From positions 23,629,936-23,693,935 of the forward strand of contig CAIIXF020000006.1 of NCBI GenBank assembly GCA_903813345.2: 64,000 nt of DNA, written 5' to 3'. Positions 11,701 through 26,700 of the stretch are shown here, piece after piece. The position numbers and the translations under genes are program-made. The notes under the pieces were generated by a model, which was given only the letters and a program-made list of their open reading frames with translations, did no database searches and was not told the DNA's origin. The first letter of the stretch is position 1; the number at the start of each line of letters is the position of its first letter. Source of the stretch: Owenia fusiformis (Eukaryota > Annelida > Polychaeta > Sabellida > Oweniidae).

Positions 11701-14700
11701 TCAACCTCGAAACCACACGATGCTGAAATATTAAACTCATTTATCTTTTAACCTGAAAGAGCCCAATTTAAGTACCAGAATCTGTTTACAAGAATTAGAC
11801 ATGTGGTGTATATTAAATACATCATTTACTCAATGAAGTTTCGTCTTTTGGTGAAAAGTTTATAATAAATACAAGGTCACAAGGCAATCAAATTAGAATA
11901 CAACAAAAATGTTCATGCTAATAGGCAGAGAAAAAAGGTGGGAAATTATGGGTGCTAGATTAGATTAGACTAGTGTGGTTAGATGCCTTAAAAGGAATAT
12001 GATGGAAAATTGTGTGACTTCTATGATATTATGTATATTGTATATGTTAATATAACTGCTGCTTTCAAATGTTTTTCTCTGAATAAAAAAAGGAATAAAT
12101 TTTTTTTCATGCTGTCTAGAGATGGTCTTTCTAGAAAGGCATTCTCTATTCATGGATTTTGGATAAATTCCATCGCACGGACTGTTTCAGTACCTTGTGG
12201 ATCACACTCTCCATCGAGTATTTCTACATCATCAATTGCCATATAGCCGGACCTAGCTGTACCTCTGTATGCTTGAAACACAACCTGAAAACATTCAATT
12301 ATTCAAACGTGTTGTCTTAGTCTACGGTATGCAGCTATTTTAGGGCTTGGTTTGGAATGAAGAAATGACATGATATGGTATGGTATGGTATGGTATGGTA
12401 TCGTATCGTATCGTATGCCAAATATATCGATCGAACTAACCATTCGACGGTTTGTAAAATAAAGCAAGTATGATTAAGTATGATAACTCGAGTAACCATT
12501 GATATCTTTTAGTAAATATTAACTACAATATGCACTTTGTGATGTTTTATGGTTTGGTTTCTGTAGTTCTGTACTTTAATAATCCCATAATTATAATAAC
12601 CTGATAATTCATCAATGGGCTCTTGACGGTTACACTCCCATACTTCCAACCAGTTCCCTGTGTATCATCTATAGACCATATGGCGTCACCCAGTCCAGCC
12701 TTAGTCTTTGCATATACTGTGATAGTCCCTACACTTTCAATGGGAGGACCGTTGATCGTGTACCAGAATGTTAGACACTGTGCATTCGTTGGCGGATGAG
12801 GCTCACTTATCATTTGGGCTTTGGTGCGGGCCTTAGTCGTATCCGCTGACGCATACATATACTTACCTACAGATAACAAAATGTGGTGTTACTCAATTAC
12901 ACTTTCTTGTTATTTATGCCTTAGCTCTACCGCAATTTTTACAATTTTTCTAACCAGGCATTAGTTGTCAAGCCGTTTTTGAGGAATTATTTGTTTAAAG
13001 GAGACTGGTTAATTTGTTATATCTAATCGGGCTTCATTCTAACTGCCATTTTACCATCTCTTGTGCCTGTTGTATGGTCTACTGCAGGTGCCATGTCCGC
13101 TTGGGTACTATTCCCATCTCCCTTAATCCAGCTAAAATCTTGATTTAGTACGGCCTCGTACTCACACACAATCGAATTTTCAAAGTCGCAAACTCCTACA
13201 ATTTTAAATGGTATTTTTTACAATTTAACAGTGCTAAAATCGGCCAGTCAAAGTATTGTCCCACACTGCCCGTCTTGCAATGACATCAGTTTAGAATAAA
13301 AAAGTGAATAAAATAGTGAATATAACATCTTACTTGATGGCGGGCAATCTCCGGGGACTACTTTGATATCATCTAGCGCTATTTCGCTTAGGACATCACC
13401 CATTTTACCACGCACTCCCTCAAACACAATCTATAATGAAGGATGCATGGGCATGTATTATGCAACAGAATAAACGTGTGATCATGCTTTTGAAATATTC
13501 TTCTTCCTTCCTCTAATTCTTACAAAATTAATAATGATTACCAACCTTGGCCCCGGGCTGTGTCTTAAAGAACCCCTGACCATAATTCCATCGGTTTCCT
13601 TGGTTGCCAGATTTGGTCCACACGACATCCGTGCCACCTATTATTCGCCCCTTGTAGTTATAGACCACATAGATGTTAAGTGTTTCTACATGTAGACCAT
13701 ACATGTGATACCACCAACTTAGGCACCATGATTGAGCCTTATCTGATATTGTAGGGCTTGTAATTCTGGATGCACTTTTTGAGTCTGTGTCTGACCCTTT
13801 GATGAATATATAATAACCTGGAAAAAATTAGAGAGAGAATTTCGGGATAATAAATGGCCGACATTTTGATTTTGTCAAAGGAGTGAATATTCATTGTCAT
13901 TCTGGGTCGCTTGGGAACGCAAATGAGAAACACGAGTCATAACATTACCATTGATAGTTCCAAATGTATGATCATATAATGGACCAGTTTTACGTGTGGG
14001 TGTTCTACCATTTTGTCTTAACCAATCATATTTGTTGTTAGAGTCCTGTTCCCAACCACAAAAGTCATACTCAAATGTGCATTCAAGTAGGGGAGCTGAA
14101 AATAAACGCTTTAATGTATTTGACGAAACCCCAAAGATTGAGTTCGCATTTTTTGGCTTGGGGAAATGTGACCAACCACAAATAATCTCCATTAAATATT
14201 GAATGAGCAAATCAATATACAGAACCATTCACATTGATGAATTCTTTTTTTCTGCTAGTTATATAAGCACAAGTGGCACATGGGAAAAGAAAATACAAGA
14301 AAAAGTACACATTATGCATCGACTTGTTTGTATCTGCAAACCTTTAGTTGGCGGTGGAGTAAATGGTGCCATAGTTGTTGTTGCCTGCGCACCACATGCT
14401 TTAAGACTGACATCAACATCATCAATGGCAATGCTCCCTATGACTCTATCACCATAAACAACCTCAAACACAATCTGGAACGTTGAGTTCAATCCATCTG
14501 GCAAATTGAGGATCTTCTGGAACCAGTTTGTTCCTTGATTCATTGATGTGCTCCATAGTAAAGTTCTTGTTGCTGACACGGTCTCTCGTGTGAACACCGA
14601 CAGCATATGAGTAGCTGCAAAGGTAAAGGGTAAAGTCCCATTTCTCAATGAAATTGATTAATTGAATAATTCCATGCATTAACTTGCACTTATCTGAAAC

Positions 14701-17700
14701 GTCATAGTATTCGAGTATATACATATAAGGAAACAAATGAGGTAGCCTGAATGCTGTTTACGTACCAATTTGTCTAGTTGTTCAACACAAGTTCACGTAA
14801 CACATTATAATCAGTAACCAAAGGTAATAATTTAACTCACTTGGCCGAAATATGTCAATATTGTACCAGAAGGAAATACACTTTCCATATCCATACTCAA
14901 TATCAGGACTTTCGAGTACTGCAGTAGTGTTGGGAGTTATGTCAATATTCAATGGCGTATACATGAAATATCCTTTTTCAGACTTTGTTGTGTGATCAAT
15001 GGCTGGCCCAATGAAGTCAACATCATCCCTCCCATTGGCTCGTAACCAGTCAACCTCTCCCGTGGAGGAATACCCACAAGTTCCGGTCTCAAAGTCACAT
15101 GGTCCATTTGGGACACAAGGACCCGATGTCGTTTCTATATCATCAATGGCGATGCCACCCTTTTTACTGATACCATGGATTGCTTGAAGGACTACCTGAA
15201 TGGAAACAATGACTGTAACTACTTCTTTCTATCTCTATACATTGTTCATCAGTAGAAAAGATCACGCTCATATACTTCAATATTCAAATTTCGACATGTA
15301 CGTACGAGGGGAGATTCATAAGTAGTGGGACTTTTCTGAGGCAACAAGTCCCCGTGTACATATCTCAACCAAATTTGGCACATGGACGGACTAGGATATA
15401 ATAAGGCATTGTTTGGTGAAATTTCAATTTAATTCATTTTGTTCCCTAGCAACAACGGTTGCTATGGTAACCAAAAGTAGGGGTTAACGGAGCAGTTAAA
15501 AAATGACAGCCATTGCATAAATCAAAATAGCCATCACCAGAAAAAGGATGTACCTGAAAGCTAGCATATCTCTTCACAGTAACCTGACCATATCTCCATT
15601 CTTTCCTGTTGACTCCTGGACTTGTCCACATAGCTTTACTCAATCTTCCATATGACTTTGTATGGATGCTGATGGATCCGCCATCTTGATTTCCATATGT
15701 GTAATACCAAAACCGCACACAGTCTCCCCTGCGTGTTTTAGGATAGTTTGGACTCGTTAAACTTGTCCTATATCCATATCTGGTGTTCGAGTTTGAACTT
15801 AGCATGTAAAAACCTAAACATGACACACCACACAATAATGAAAATTTAGTTATAACGAAACTTCCTATTCGGATACTACAGGAAGTATATGATGCTTTAC
15901 CAAAACATATTTTAGTTCTATTAATTACAATAAGGCTTGGAAATAAATTTACGTTTGTGAACTAGTGTCGTCTTCTTTCCACCGTAAGTAGATGGTTGGC
16001 GTAAATTATTTTTACTTATTGTACCGTACCTGATGGAGATCCTAACGTGTGATCTATCACGGGTCCATTTCGTCCAGTACGCGTGTTTCCTGTTTGCCTC
16101 GTCCAGCGATATGTAAGTCTATTATCGTCTATCCAACCACATGTATCCACCTCAAAGTCGCATGTTCCTGAAAAAAAGTTTTCTGTAGAGCCTGACTATG
16201 TAGACGAGTAAACATCTGACTATTTTCTTGAATTTTAATGTCAAATCAAAAGGGGAGGAAGGGGAAACAGATCAAACTGAGCAGTAAAACACAGCTAGAA
16301 AATCAAAGTCATTGGATTAATGAACTTCAATAACCTAGATTTCGTACATATCTGACAACTCTCTTCACTGACCTAATTGACAATAACATTTTTGCTGATT
16401 CAATTATCATAGTCAAATGCGAATACATTTATGAGCATTTTTCAGTCAAGCAGTTGCTTACTCTTAACGGGACAAGCTCCTAGTACAAGATCAAAGTCAT
16501 CAAGAGCTATTGTTCCGATCCATTGATTTGTATTCATCCTAACCTCAAATGTTACCTGAAATAAAATCAAAATATTTAGTGCACAAGATTGAACCAAAAC
16601 AATTGTTAAATGTATTTTTTTATCTTTAAGTAGTAAGTGCCATCAGACAAGCCATTAACATGCAAAGTATCACCATCTGCCTTTTATTACAGACGCCGAA
16701 CTCTGACCGCCAAACACTGTCCTCAAAAAGATGGAGACTATAACAATATGTCATCACTTCTGGTGGTGACATAATAACAAAATTATCGGGGCAATGTTGG
16801 TAGAACAGTCCAGAATGAAAGCAGTGATTCTTATTATGACATGTAAACCGCCGTTTTATCATGAAGTAACAAGCATTTGATTTGGAAACAAAGCAGTTTC
16901 AGTTTGCAATAAAATGGACCACAAACGTTATTTCTTGAACCATTTTCTCACTTTATAATTGTAGTTATACTGTAGATTTAGGCTCTCTTCCAACCATATG
17001 TTACTCTGTGAGCCTGTTTTAACCCACAGAAGCTGCTTGGTGCCATCTGTCAGGGTTGTGAACACCCTCAGCGACCCTATCTCAGGCCCATACATATAAT
17101 ACCAGAACGTAAAGCAGTTTCCAAGGTCATCAGTTGGAGGGAGATTAACACTGTAATATGACACCATGTCACCTTCACGCAGTATGTTGTTGGCGATGTC
17201 AACGAAAACAAAGTTCCTAGTGCCTAAATTCAGGTAAAGTGTATGGTTTATAAAATGCCGTGTCTCCATAAAATTCTGTTTCGACATGTTTTATACAGTA
17301 TATAGGTTGACACCCTGCTAAAACTAACTGTAAAATTGTAAATGCGCTTCTGTTAAAAACCATTGACAATTTCATGAACAATTTCTAGTCTATCAAGCTA
17401 TAATTCATCTAAAAATGTTATGATATCTACCCATATTACTATGATCCTTCGTTGGTCCAATCTTTGGAATGGTGCCATTCGATTTCTTCCAAGCCACACT
17501 CGGCACATTTGATTTGCTTTTCCAACTGCAAAATCCACCACTGAATTCGCAGACTACCCCAAGCGCACCTATATAACAAAGATATACGTTTTTACACAGT
17601 TCTTTAAACTGTGTTCTTTAAGTACTTTGTTTTGCACTTTCCAAATAATTCTCATTATGTGACACCTTACTCATGTTAAAATCTCATCTTATTCTAAAAT

Positions 17701-20700
17701 CTCTAACGATGAATAAAATTGTACATTGGCATTACCCTCGGGCGACACGTCGGCATATTCTGGATCGAGTTTGCATGGGGCTTCCAGTATGTCTATATCA
17801 TCAATGGCTATTTTACCATTGAAACCACTTTCCCTTGTTGATGTAATTAATATCTAAAACAATGAACCACGTCAAAATCAAATCAACCAATACGAATAGT
17901 CAACTCTATTGCACATGAATTGTAATGATTAGAATTGCTAGATATTAATTTTCCAAATGCACATACCAGGCATGGTGTGTAAAGGATCAACTGGACAACA
18001 AAATATGTATACCGAAAACAGAAAACAGGCGAAAGGTCACTTACCTGCGATGTCAATTTGTTGTATCGGGATTTCAGACTTATTTGCCCATGCAACCATG
18101 AATCTGAATTTTCATTTACGACCTTCCAAAGTTTGGCATCTAGGGGCATTTCGAGTGTAACTTTATTCCTGATGGCAACAGTAAGAGATGCAATCCCAGA
18201 ACCAGTGAAGAAGTACCAAAACGAGAGACACCTATCGGCTCTGCTCGTTGGCAGTATGTCACTGATTAGAATAGCATTGCTTTGCTTGGTTACACGTCGG
18301 GATGCATCAACAAACATGTAGAAACCTTTAAAACATAATTCACCAGAATTTATGACACTGCTGAAGTTTGCTGCATGCATTTAACATTAACAGTTCAATG
18401 TTTTTGAATTAATGCAATCCCAAGGAAGCGTTTAGAATTACATTAAAATGCAATTGCCCCGTGCACTACAGTTACTCATGTACTTACCCTTGGGTAGTCC
18501 AGTCGTGTGATCAAAAGCAGGGCCAGCTATTTCGTTCATTGAGTTACCTCTGCCTCTTAACCAATCAGAGTCACCTGTCTCATCATTGATCCAGTTGCAA
18601 GTCCCCATCTCAAAATCGCAGGCATCTGAAAAACGCACGAAGGTTGCTTACATTTTAAATCATATTGCTGCCATCTAAAACGCCATTGTGGAAATGGCAT
18701 TGCCATTCGTGGAATTTGATTCATTTGGTACGACCTATAGGCTAAGCACTACTTTACTTGATAGACAAATTGTTGAAACAATATTTACAGGGAATATGTT
18801 ATTCCTTTACTTACTTTGGTTTTCGCACTCTCCATTTGTCACATCAACGTCATCAACAGAAATGTCCCCCAGTTGTCCAGAGTAATGTCCTTCAAATACT
18901 AAATCAAAACTTCCCGCGGGGTACACAGTCTTTTTAGCCAACCTCCATGTGTTACCCATATCGTAAGATCTACTCCAAAACGGTATTTCTAAGGTTGTTG
19001 TCTCATTAGTCATGTAAACATTCAGCTTTCCTATGTTTTTACCAAACATGTGTGTCCAAAACCTAATGCAACTTGCTTGGAAGGGTGTTACATTGAAAGA
19101 AGATAGCCGAAATCTTGCTGAATTGTTAACCTTATCAAACGATCTAGTATCAAGTACCATATAGTGCCCTACTGATGTCTGTAATGTATGGTCTACATCA
19201 GGACCTGATCCAAAGTTTTTAGTTCTTCCAGAGTTTCGAAGCCAAGTAAATTGTTGGGAATTGTCAAGTGATATAGAACACCCTTGTTCTGTCTCAAAAT
19301 CACACTGGTTGTCTAAAAATGAAATCTATCCTGATAATACAAGTTTTCATTAATTCGATCTTTAAAATCATCATCAGTTTCATATGCTTATAGATCGAGC
19401 ACTCAAAATTGCAAGGTTTCTTATTCGTGTTCCAATTTTATACGCTGTTGTTATCGGCCTAATATTTACAGAAGTATATATCAACTCATGTAACAAGATT
19501 TCATCCTGTTTTTTATTTGAAACAATTTAGTATTGTTGTGTTCTTAATTGAGTATTAAGTTACATTATGTTGTAATCGTACAGCTTTACTATGTTACCTT
19601 TTCGTGGACATACACCAGGTGTAATTCGAACATCATCAAGTGCAATGTCTCCCCTAACACCATAACCTCTTATTGCTTCAAATATTATCTGAATACAGAA
19701 ATCATGTAAAGATGAATTGAACTTAATTTGATGAACACTGATATACTGCGAAGTGGATTCATCACTGAGAATTCAAATCATAAGCCAAAACTCTTACCTT
19801 TGTATCTTTTGTCAAAGTAACAGTCAATTGGGTGTATACCCAACGGTCTTCTTGCGATCCTTCTCGTATCCATATTACGTCATCTGGCTTGGATGCTTGT
19901 CCAACCTTGAGAAGCCTGAGTTTTCCTACATCGCTCCCATACATATGGGACCAGAAATTGAGACATACCTTTCCAGGTTTCAACGTTGGACTTTGAACTC
20001 TTGCTGATTGACCTGGTCGTGATCTGATCGAAATTGCAGCAATGTACCAACCCTCATCTATTTATGAAGTAAACATTTGAAGTTTAGATATGTTATGAAA
20101 AAGAGAAGTTTATTATTGAGTTCTCTAATTATAACATCACTATTACAAGCGAGTAACCATGGGGATGGAATGTATTAAGTGTAAGTTATTAGTTTCCCGA
20201 TGGATTGTATTTTAAGGCATTTGGTTACCTGTTCCCTTTGTATGATCAACGATAGGCCCTGTTTTTGATACACCTGTCGGACCCTGCATTCTGATCCATG
20301 GAACATAACCATTCAACTTTGTGATCCAGTTGCACACCCCAGTTTCGAAATCACAGTCGTTTGCTGTTGGTGCTATGGTAAAATGATAATGTTTATCACA
20401 AAGCAGACATGTCTGAACATGCATATGGAGATCAAAAATATATAATGATTGAACAATACTTTGAAAAGCAATTACTACTGTTGTAAACATGACAACACAG
20501 AATGTGTACATTAGTTTTACCTGGAGTCGAGGCTGGAGGCATGGATATGGCTGTTGTTGGAATATCCGTTGTCATAAATCCAGGTTTAGCATACGATGGT
20601 TCCACTGAAAGAATGCATATTAATTAGCACCCTGAATTAATTTTGATATAGTGTACGGGATGAATTATGAAAAGGGATCGATATCTTTAGTCCATCTCTT

Positions 20701-23700
20701 TTTCATTCTCTATTTAAAACTTACAACTACACGTTTCATCTGTAAAAGTTATGTCATCAACAGCAATGTCACCAAAATGGTTGCTTCCTCTCACACCTTC
20801 GATCAAAACCTGGAAAGATTCGATGTAAATGTAATTGTTGTTTCGATTGGTAAATTGATTTTGATTTTGTTCAGCTGTCGCCTTTTTATAATCGTGAGGT
20901 TCAATTCACGTTTTGCATACGTCACTGTAAACAACATCTCTAAAATGGTCTTCGCAATCCTTTATCTTGCAATATTAAAAAGTTAATACTTACATTTGGT
21001 ATATTAATATAAATATATCTTAATGGACTTAAATTCGATATTAACGTGACAAAGTGGCACCAGATGATTGAAATTACAAACGTGTAACAATATGGTACAG
21101 ACGTTAAACGTCGACGCTTAAACCAAACACCGGTCATTGACATAGGCTATAACAATATGTCATCACTTCTTGTTGATAACCCTTAATTTACCTTGTAATC
21201 ATAAAGGCTACTTCTGATAACAACTTGTGCAAACTTCCAGTCGTTCCCTTGTTGCCCACTCAGCTGCCAAACGCGCCTAGGCCTTAATGAAAACCCACGT
21301 CTTATACTCTGCACATATATGTTTAACGTACCAATACCTAAAATGGAGAAGTTATCACCACCAAAAATATCAATATCATCTAAATGAGATAACTTAAACA
21401 TATTATTATGAATTCATATTTTTGTTTTTGTGATTCTTTCTCTTGTGGAATATGATTATGTGATAAAAGAGAGGCCTTGGAATTGTATAAAATAAGTCCA
21501 AACCCGACAATACTGCAAGACATCAACATCCTACCAATCAGACACATTATCAATTGACATGTTTTTCGACCGTACAAAAATGGTCCATACCTTCTCCGTA
21601 CATATGATACCAGAACTTCAAACATCTAGCTTTTGTACTTGGAAACCATTCGCTCTGTACTTGAGCAGTATCCCCAGCTTTACCCGGCCTGCTGCTTTCA
21701 ATAAAAAGATAGTGACCTAAAACAAATAGAAAAATATAGGCCTAGTTGTCTTATATTCAATTATATAATATTAGCTATATCTACATAACAGTATATGCTT
21801 CATTACACACATACAAATTGCCATTCGTCAAGTATTGCAGAGCGACAATTCTGAATTCCCTCTACCATAGACACACTTACCCTCTAAAGAATTGCGTGTA
21901 TGGTCGATTTCGGGTCCCGTAAATCTGCTCTTAGTCCCCCCATATCCTCTAAGCCATTGATAGTAATTCGTGTTTGTCCATGTACACATTCCATATTCAA
22001 AGTCACAGTTTCCTAAAATATTCTAACATGTTGTAATCCCGGGGTTGTAATGTTCTATAATAAGGACAGGATTCAGGTCATATAGGTTTCAGTGGCGGAT
22101 CCAGGAACCAACAGGGGGGGGGGGGCAAATTTGAGGTCAGAGAAAAAACCTTTTGGGCCCATATAAGTGAAAAGTGGGCCCAAATTTTGAAAATTTGAGG
22201 CCCATTTTCTTCAAAATTTGGCCTAAAATTAAAAAAATAAGGCCTTAGAAGGCCCAATAATGACCAAAAGGCCCACTTTTTGGCCCAACTTTTTTTTTAT
22301 TGGCCAACCTTAGGGGGGGGGGGGAGGCCCGGGCCCCATGCCCCCACCCGGATCCGCCATAGGGTTTCAGTTTGGAATATACTACTACTATGTTTTGCAA
22401 ACGGCTGGGTTCGATTTTGCTATGGAGTTGTGTTATTATCATGCATTTGGGATAAGAGTAGTATTATAAACTGACCTGGTTTGGGACAAGATCCTTCAAA
22501 AATAGCTATATCGTCAATTGCAATATCCCCACGTGGTCCATTTCCAACAATAGCTTCAAATAACACCTTGTAATCAACTCCTGACGTAAGACTAGTCTGA
22601 GCGACATTCCAAGCATTTCCTTTATTGCCACTGGTCGTCCATAGTTTATCCTTTAGCGCCTTGTACGTCATATACACATTAAGGGTTCCCATATCATACC
22701 CGTACATGTGGTACCAAAACTGCAGACATTTACCACGAGTTTTAGGGTATTTCGGTGACTGCGTACTCACTAACGTCAATGGTTTACGTCCAGAAGAACG
22801 CGCATAAAGATACTGACCTAAATCAGAGTATTGAATTTACGAAAATAATAAAGAAATCCGAAAACAAAAAGCGTTGCAAATAGGACAAATATGAAATTGC
22901 AAAGGATGTGTCCGGGTATATGCCCTTTTGGTCCCTCAGTCAAATGTATGTTAAATATGTTTTTTATTACTGTCCTAGTTATATTTGATAAGTATATTTA
23001 CTTTTTCACGAGTTTTGATGCAAAATTAACCCCCTGCTGAGAGTCAGAATAAGTATCTTAACCAAAAAAAATAGTCATTATCATAGAATAAAAACCTCAA
23101 TGGCAACATGTATGACTTGCAAAGAAGATATAACTTAAGACCCATAAAGAATTTAAAAGAAAATCATATTTTTGAAATATATTTAAGGATTAAATTTTTT
23201 TTCAAATTTTTGAATTTCCCGCCATTTTAATTTGAAGGGGGAAAAACAAGATGGCTGCCATTTGATGTAAGAAATATCAGAAAAAAAGTTGCTTCACTTT
23301 TAGTTTTCACAATGAGCACAGTTTTCCGGTTTAGGTTTTTTGACTGATTCTGACTCTTCATCACCAGGGTCATGAATAGAGATTATAAAATTGAAACCGG
23401 AATGTTGTGCTCAGCATGAATTTGACTGAAATATGTGTAACTTCACCAACACAATTGAAGTCTCAAAACTGGATGCTCAGTAACTTTGAGTGACTATAAT
23501 CCCTTGATTACCCAGATAAACACCAATTCACTTATCCAGAAATGCCATTCAATGTCTATACAAAGAAAGTAAGCAATGTTTTGGAGGATATGTTTCAAAC
23601 CTTTTGTATAAATAATTCATTTAATATTTGCCATTGATTTTTTTTCAATTCTGACAAAGTGATATGCACTGTCTTTGATGCCAATATTCTTCATTAATTG

Positions 23701-26700
23701 TGATACAAATTGATATTTTTGTACTCTCAGAAGAAGGATAAGATATTGAAGTTTAATAATATGTGTGATTGAGTTGGTTTTTCAGACATTACAATTTTCA
23801 ATATTTTCTAAGTCGATACCTAGACTCATTCCCAGACTCATCCTTTTAAAACAGTATAAAAAGGCACCTCAGAGATTTGGGGATTTGAAAATGTACCTGT
23901 TGATGTCCCAAATGTGTGATCAACACTTGGTCCGGTGAATCTGGTGGGTGTTTGTCCGGAATTGACTGTCCAGTTGTATTTGGAACCCAAAAGGGATGTA
24001 TATCCGCACATATCGCCACTTTCAAAGTCACATAGGCTATCTGTAATTGTTTTGAAAAAAGAGTAAAGCTGAAGAATAAAGCTAAATAATTACAATGAGT
24101 GTAACACTATAGAGGAGTTTACCCAAGATAGAAGCAAATTATGACCAGCTTGCCTTTTATACTATTCAAGTAGAAACTTACATAAATCACCCTTGCAAGG
24201 ACCCATATCAACCATAACGTCATCCAAAGCAATGACACCATTCCAGAGTACACCTCTCATTCCTTCAAAGAGAATCTACAAGACAAGTAAGTAAATAATG
24301 CAGCATTGTCAACCCACACTGGATCAATGGCTTTAGACCTAATTTCTCAGGGGCAATATGTATACTTTCTTTTTTATGCATGCGTTTGGTTACTGTTAAC
24401 CCCCCTATCACACCAAACTAGTTCTTACCCGTTCTTGCCAGTCCTACGAAAACGTCGTCAAACGGGCTCAATCTGGCTGTGGTCGGGAAATGTGTCTGAA
24501 ATAATTAGCTTCTTCGTTCTTAAACAGTCTTCAATAAGTCCATCTCGTTCGCAGTTCGTTCAGGTCGCACCACGTCGGAGTGCAACGTCGTAGAACGCGT
24601 CCCTTAGTCTAGAAGGTCAACATGACCTGATTACAAAACGGTATGGTCGTCATCGAATTTTGAATCGATTCAAAATTCTAAAATCACATTCCCGTCTGAG
24701 AACGTTCAAAAAGTTCGTAAATAGACCTTAGAAAGTTGCAGCTACGTTCATTCCGTTTGCACACAGTTTAAAACCAGTTTTGAAGAACCCAGTGACAACT
24801 TGTTTGGTGTGATAGCTATATTTTTGCTAACTCGTTCATAAGCAGTGTTAAATAAGTTCTTAAACAGTTTAAACCCGTTTGCAATTAGTTCTACCTCGTT
24901 CTCAACACGTCCGCAGACAGTTCAACTCGTTGTTAAAACGTCCCTTACGACGGTTCCGTTCGTAGTACGTCCAGCTCGTCGTTAGTACGTTGTCACTCGT
25001 TCTAATTGTAGAACGTGACGACCACGAGAACATTTTGAGCATTGTCTAAGTTCTAGAGGACCTACCGTTCGAGTACGTTCGATGAAGTTTGTAAATAGAT
25101 AGATTTCGAGAACGCAGTGAGAACTAGTTTGGTGTGATAGTAGGGTTACCGAAATATGATAAAATTGCCGAATTTGATGTTTGTCAACATTGCTAGTTTC
25201 AACAGCGAAAATACACGTCGGGGACTAAAAATATTGTAAATTACAATTTTTTAGAGGATTGCAAACTATAAGTTAATAATGAGATTATAGAGCGGCAGCC
25301 TTTTGGAGAACCATATCATTTTCTCAATTCTATCTAGTAATATCTAGCCCCATATGTTTTACTGTAATATTTTTTATTCATCAATGGATAACTGATCTAT
25401 TGGATGGGATTATAACTAAGGTCGCCAGAGAGAAACATTGTAAGTCTTATATTTTACTAGGCAATATAGATCAAACTATTTTCGAGAGAGAATCTTCAAT
25501 AAAAGATTTTTCCTCAACAAAACTATTATAGCCATTTATCGAGTCATAGCCTCTGTTCAATATCTGACCTGGGACGTATAATTAGTTCTGATTGTAAGTT
25601 CCCCTTGGTGCCATTCATTTCCCCTGGATCCCTTTCTTGTCCAAACTGGTAGTCCTTTGTCTTGATTCACCGAGGCAATATACACATTTAGTGTATTGAC
25701 CAATGGACCATACATGTAGAACCAAAAACTCAAGCAGATTCCTTCAGTTGGAGGGACGATGTAAGATCGAATCCTGGCAGAGTCATTAGCGGTCCGTATT
25801 GTGCCAAAGGGGATTGTCATAAACCATCCATTTTCTGAAATTAGATAGAAAAAAATCCGTTGATAGATTCTGAATATATAGCCAATAAATTATGAATATT
25901 AAGCAAAATCTGATTACATAACTGAGAAGACTAGATTTAAAGAGCACCAATACCTGTTTTAGTGGTATGATCAAATGTTGGACCGCCATCATTGTCAGGT
26001 GACGTTGCCTGTATCCTCATCCAATCAAAGTCGTTATCAGAATCACGTGTCCAGTCACATGTTCCGATCTCGAAGTCGCAATCATACCTAGATGGCACTC
26101 TTGGCAATGGTGTACTCTGCAGTGTTGTTGGTGTTGCTGTTGTACCAAAAATATTGGCATCGTATGGAATAACTAGAAATAAAATTTATCAGGATTTCAA
26201 CTTAAAGTTTAAGCAGTTTATATTTTATAACTAGTTTTAATGTCATCCACGTCCATAATGTCATCCACGTCCATACATTCGCCAGGCCTATACATGTAGT
26301 TAATGGCATCTCAAATGTGTTTTCTTTTAGCCAACCATACACACGTGCACAACGTAAATGAGAGGCAAAACACCAATATTTTCAAACTATCATATTTATG
26401 TCGCAGGAGCGTAGTTAGCTTTCAGTCAGGGGGGGGGGGGGGGCGATCGCCAATCAAATTTCGGTTTTCAATCTGGGCGATCGTGGCATAACCGAGCCAA
26501 AAAAAGATGTTTTTGTATTTTACAAAAGATAATGCAAACGTCCTTCAAAATTGAGCTAGAAGCTAGAAAAAGCATTCGCGCGTTCGCACCCGTCGCCCCC
26601 CCCCCATGGCTACGCCTATTTGTTACATTTTGTGCATGCTATACACACAATGCTTATTATTATACAGATATAAAGACAGCGTGACGCATGTGATCAATTA

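Noticed and set aside
16670-16830. Exon-like open stretch in MAM intron 48
   Set aside because: Shares ATAACAATATGTCATCAC and nearby sequence with 21150 and 41570, so it is a dispersed repeat. It lacks in-phase splice sites.
26225-26300. Short tandem MDVDDI-coding repeat as an extra MAM exon
   Set aside because: The 18-bp repeat resembles the IDDI strand on the minus strand, but it lacks splice sites in phase and the neighbouring exons already complete MAM 9 and MAM 10.
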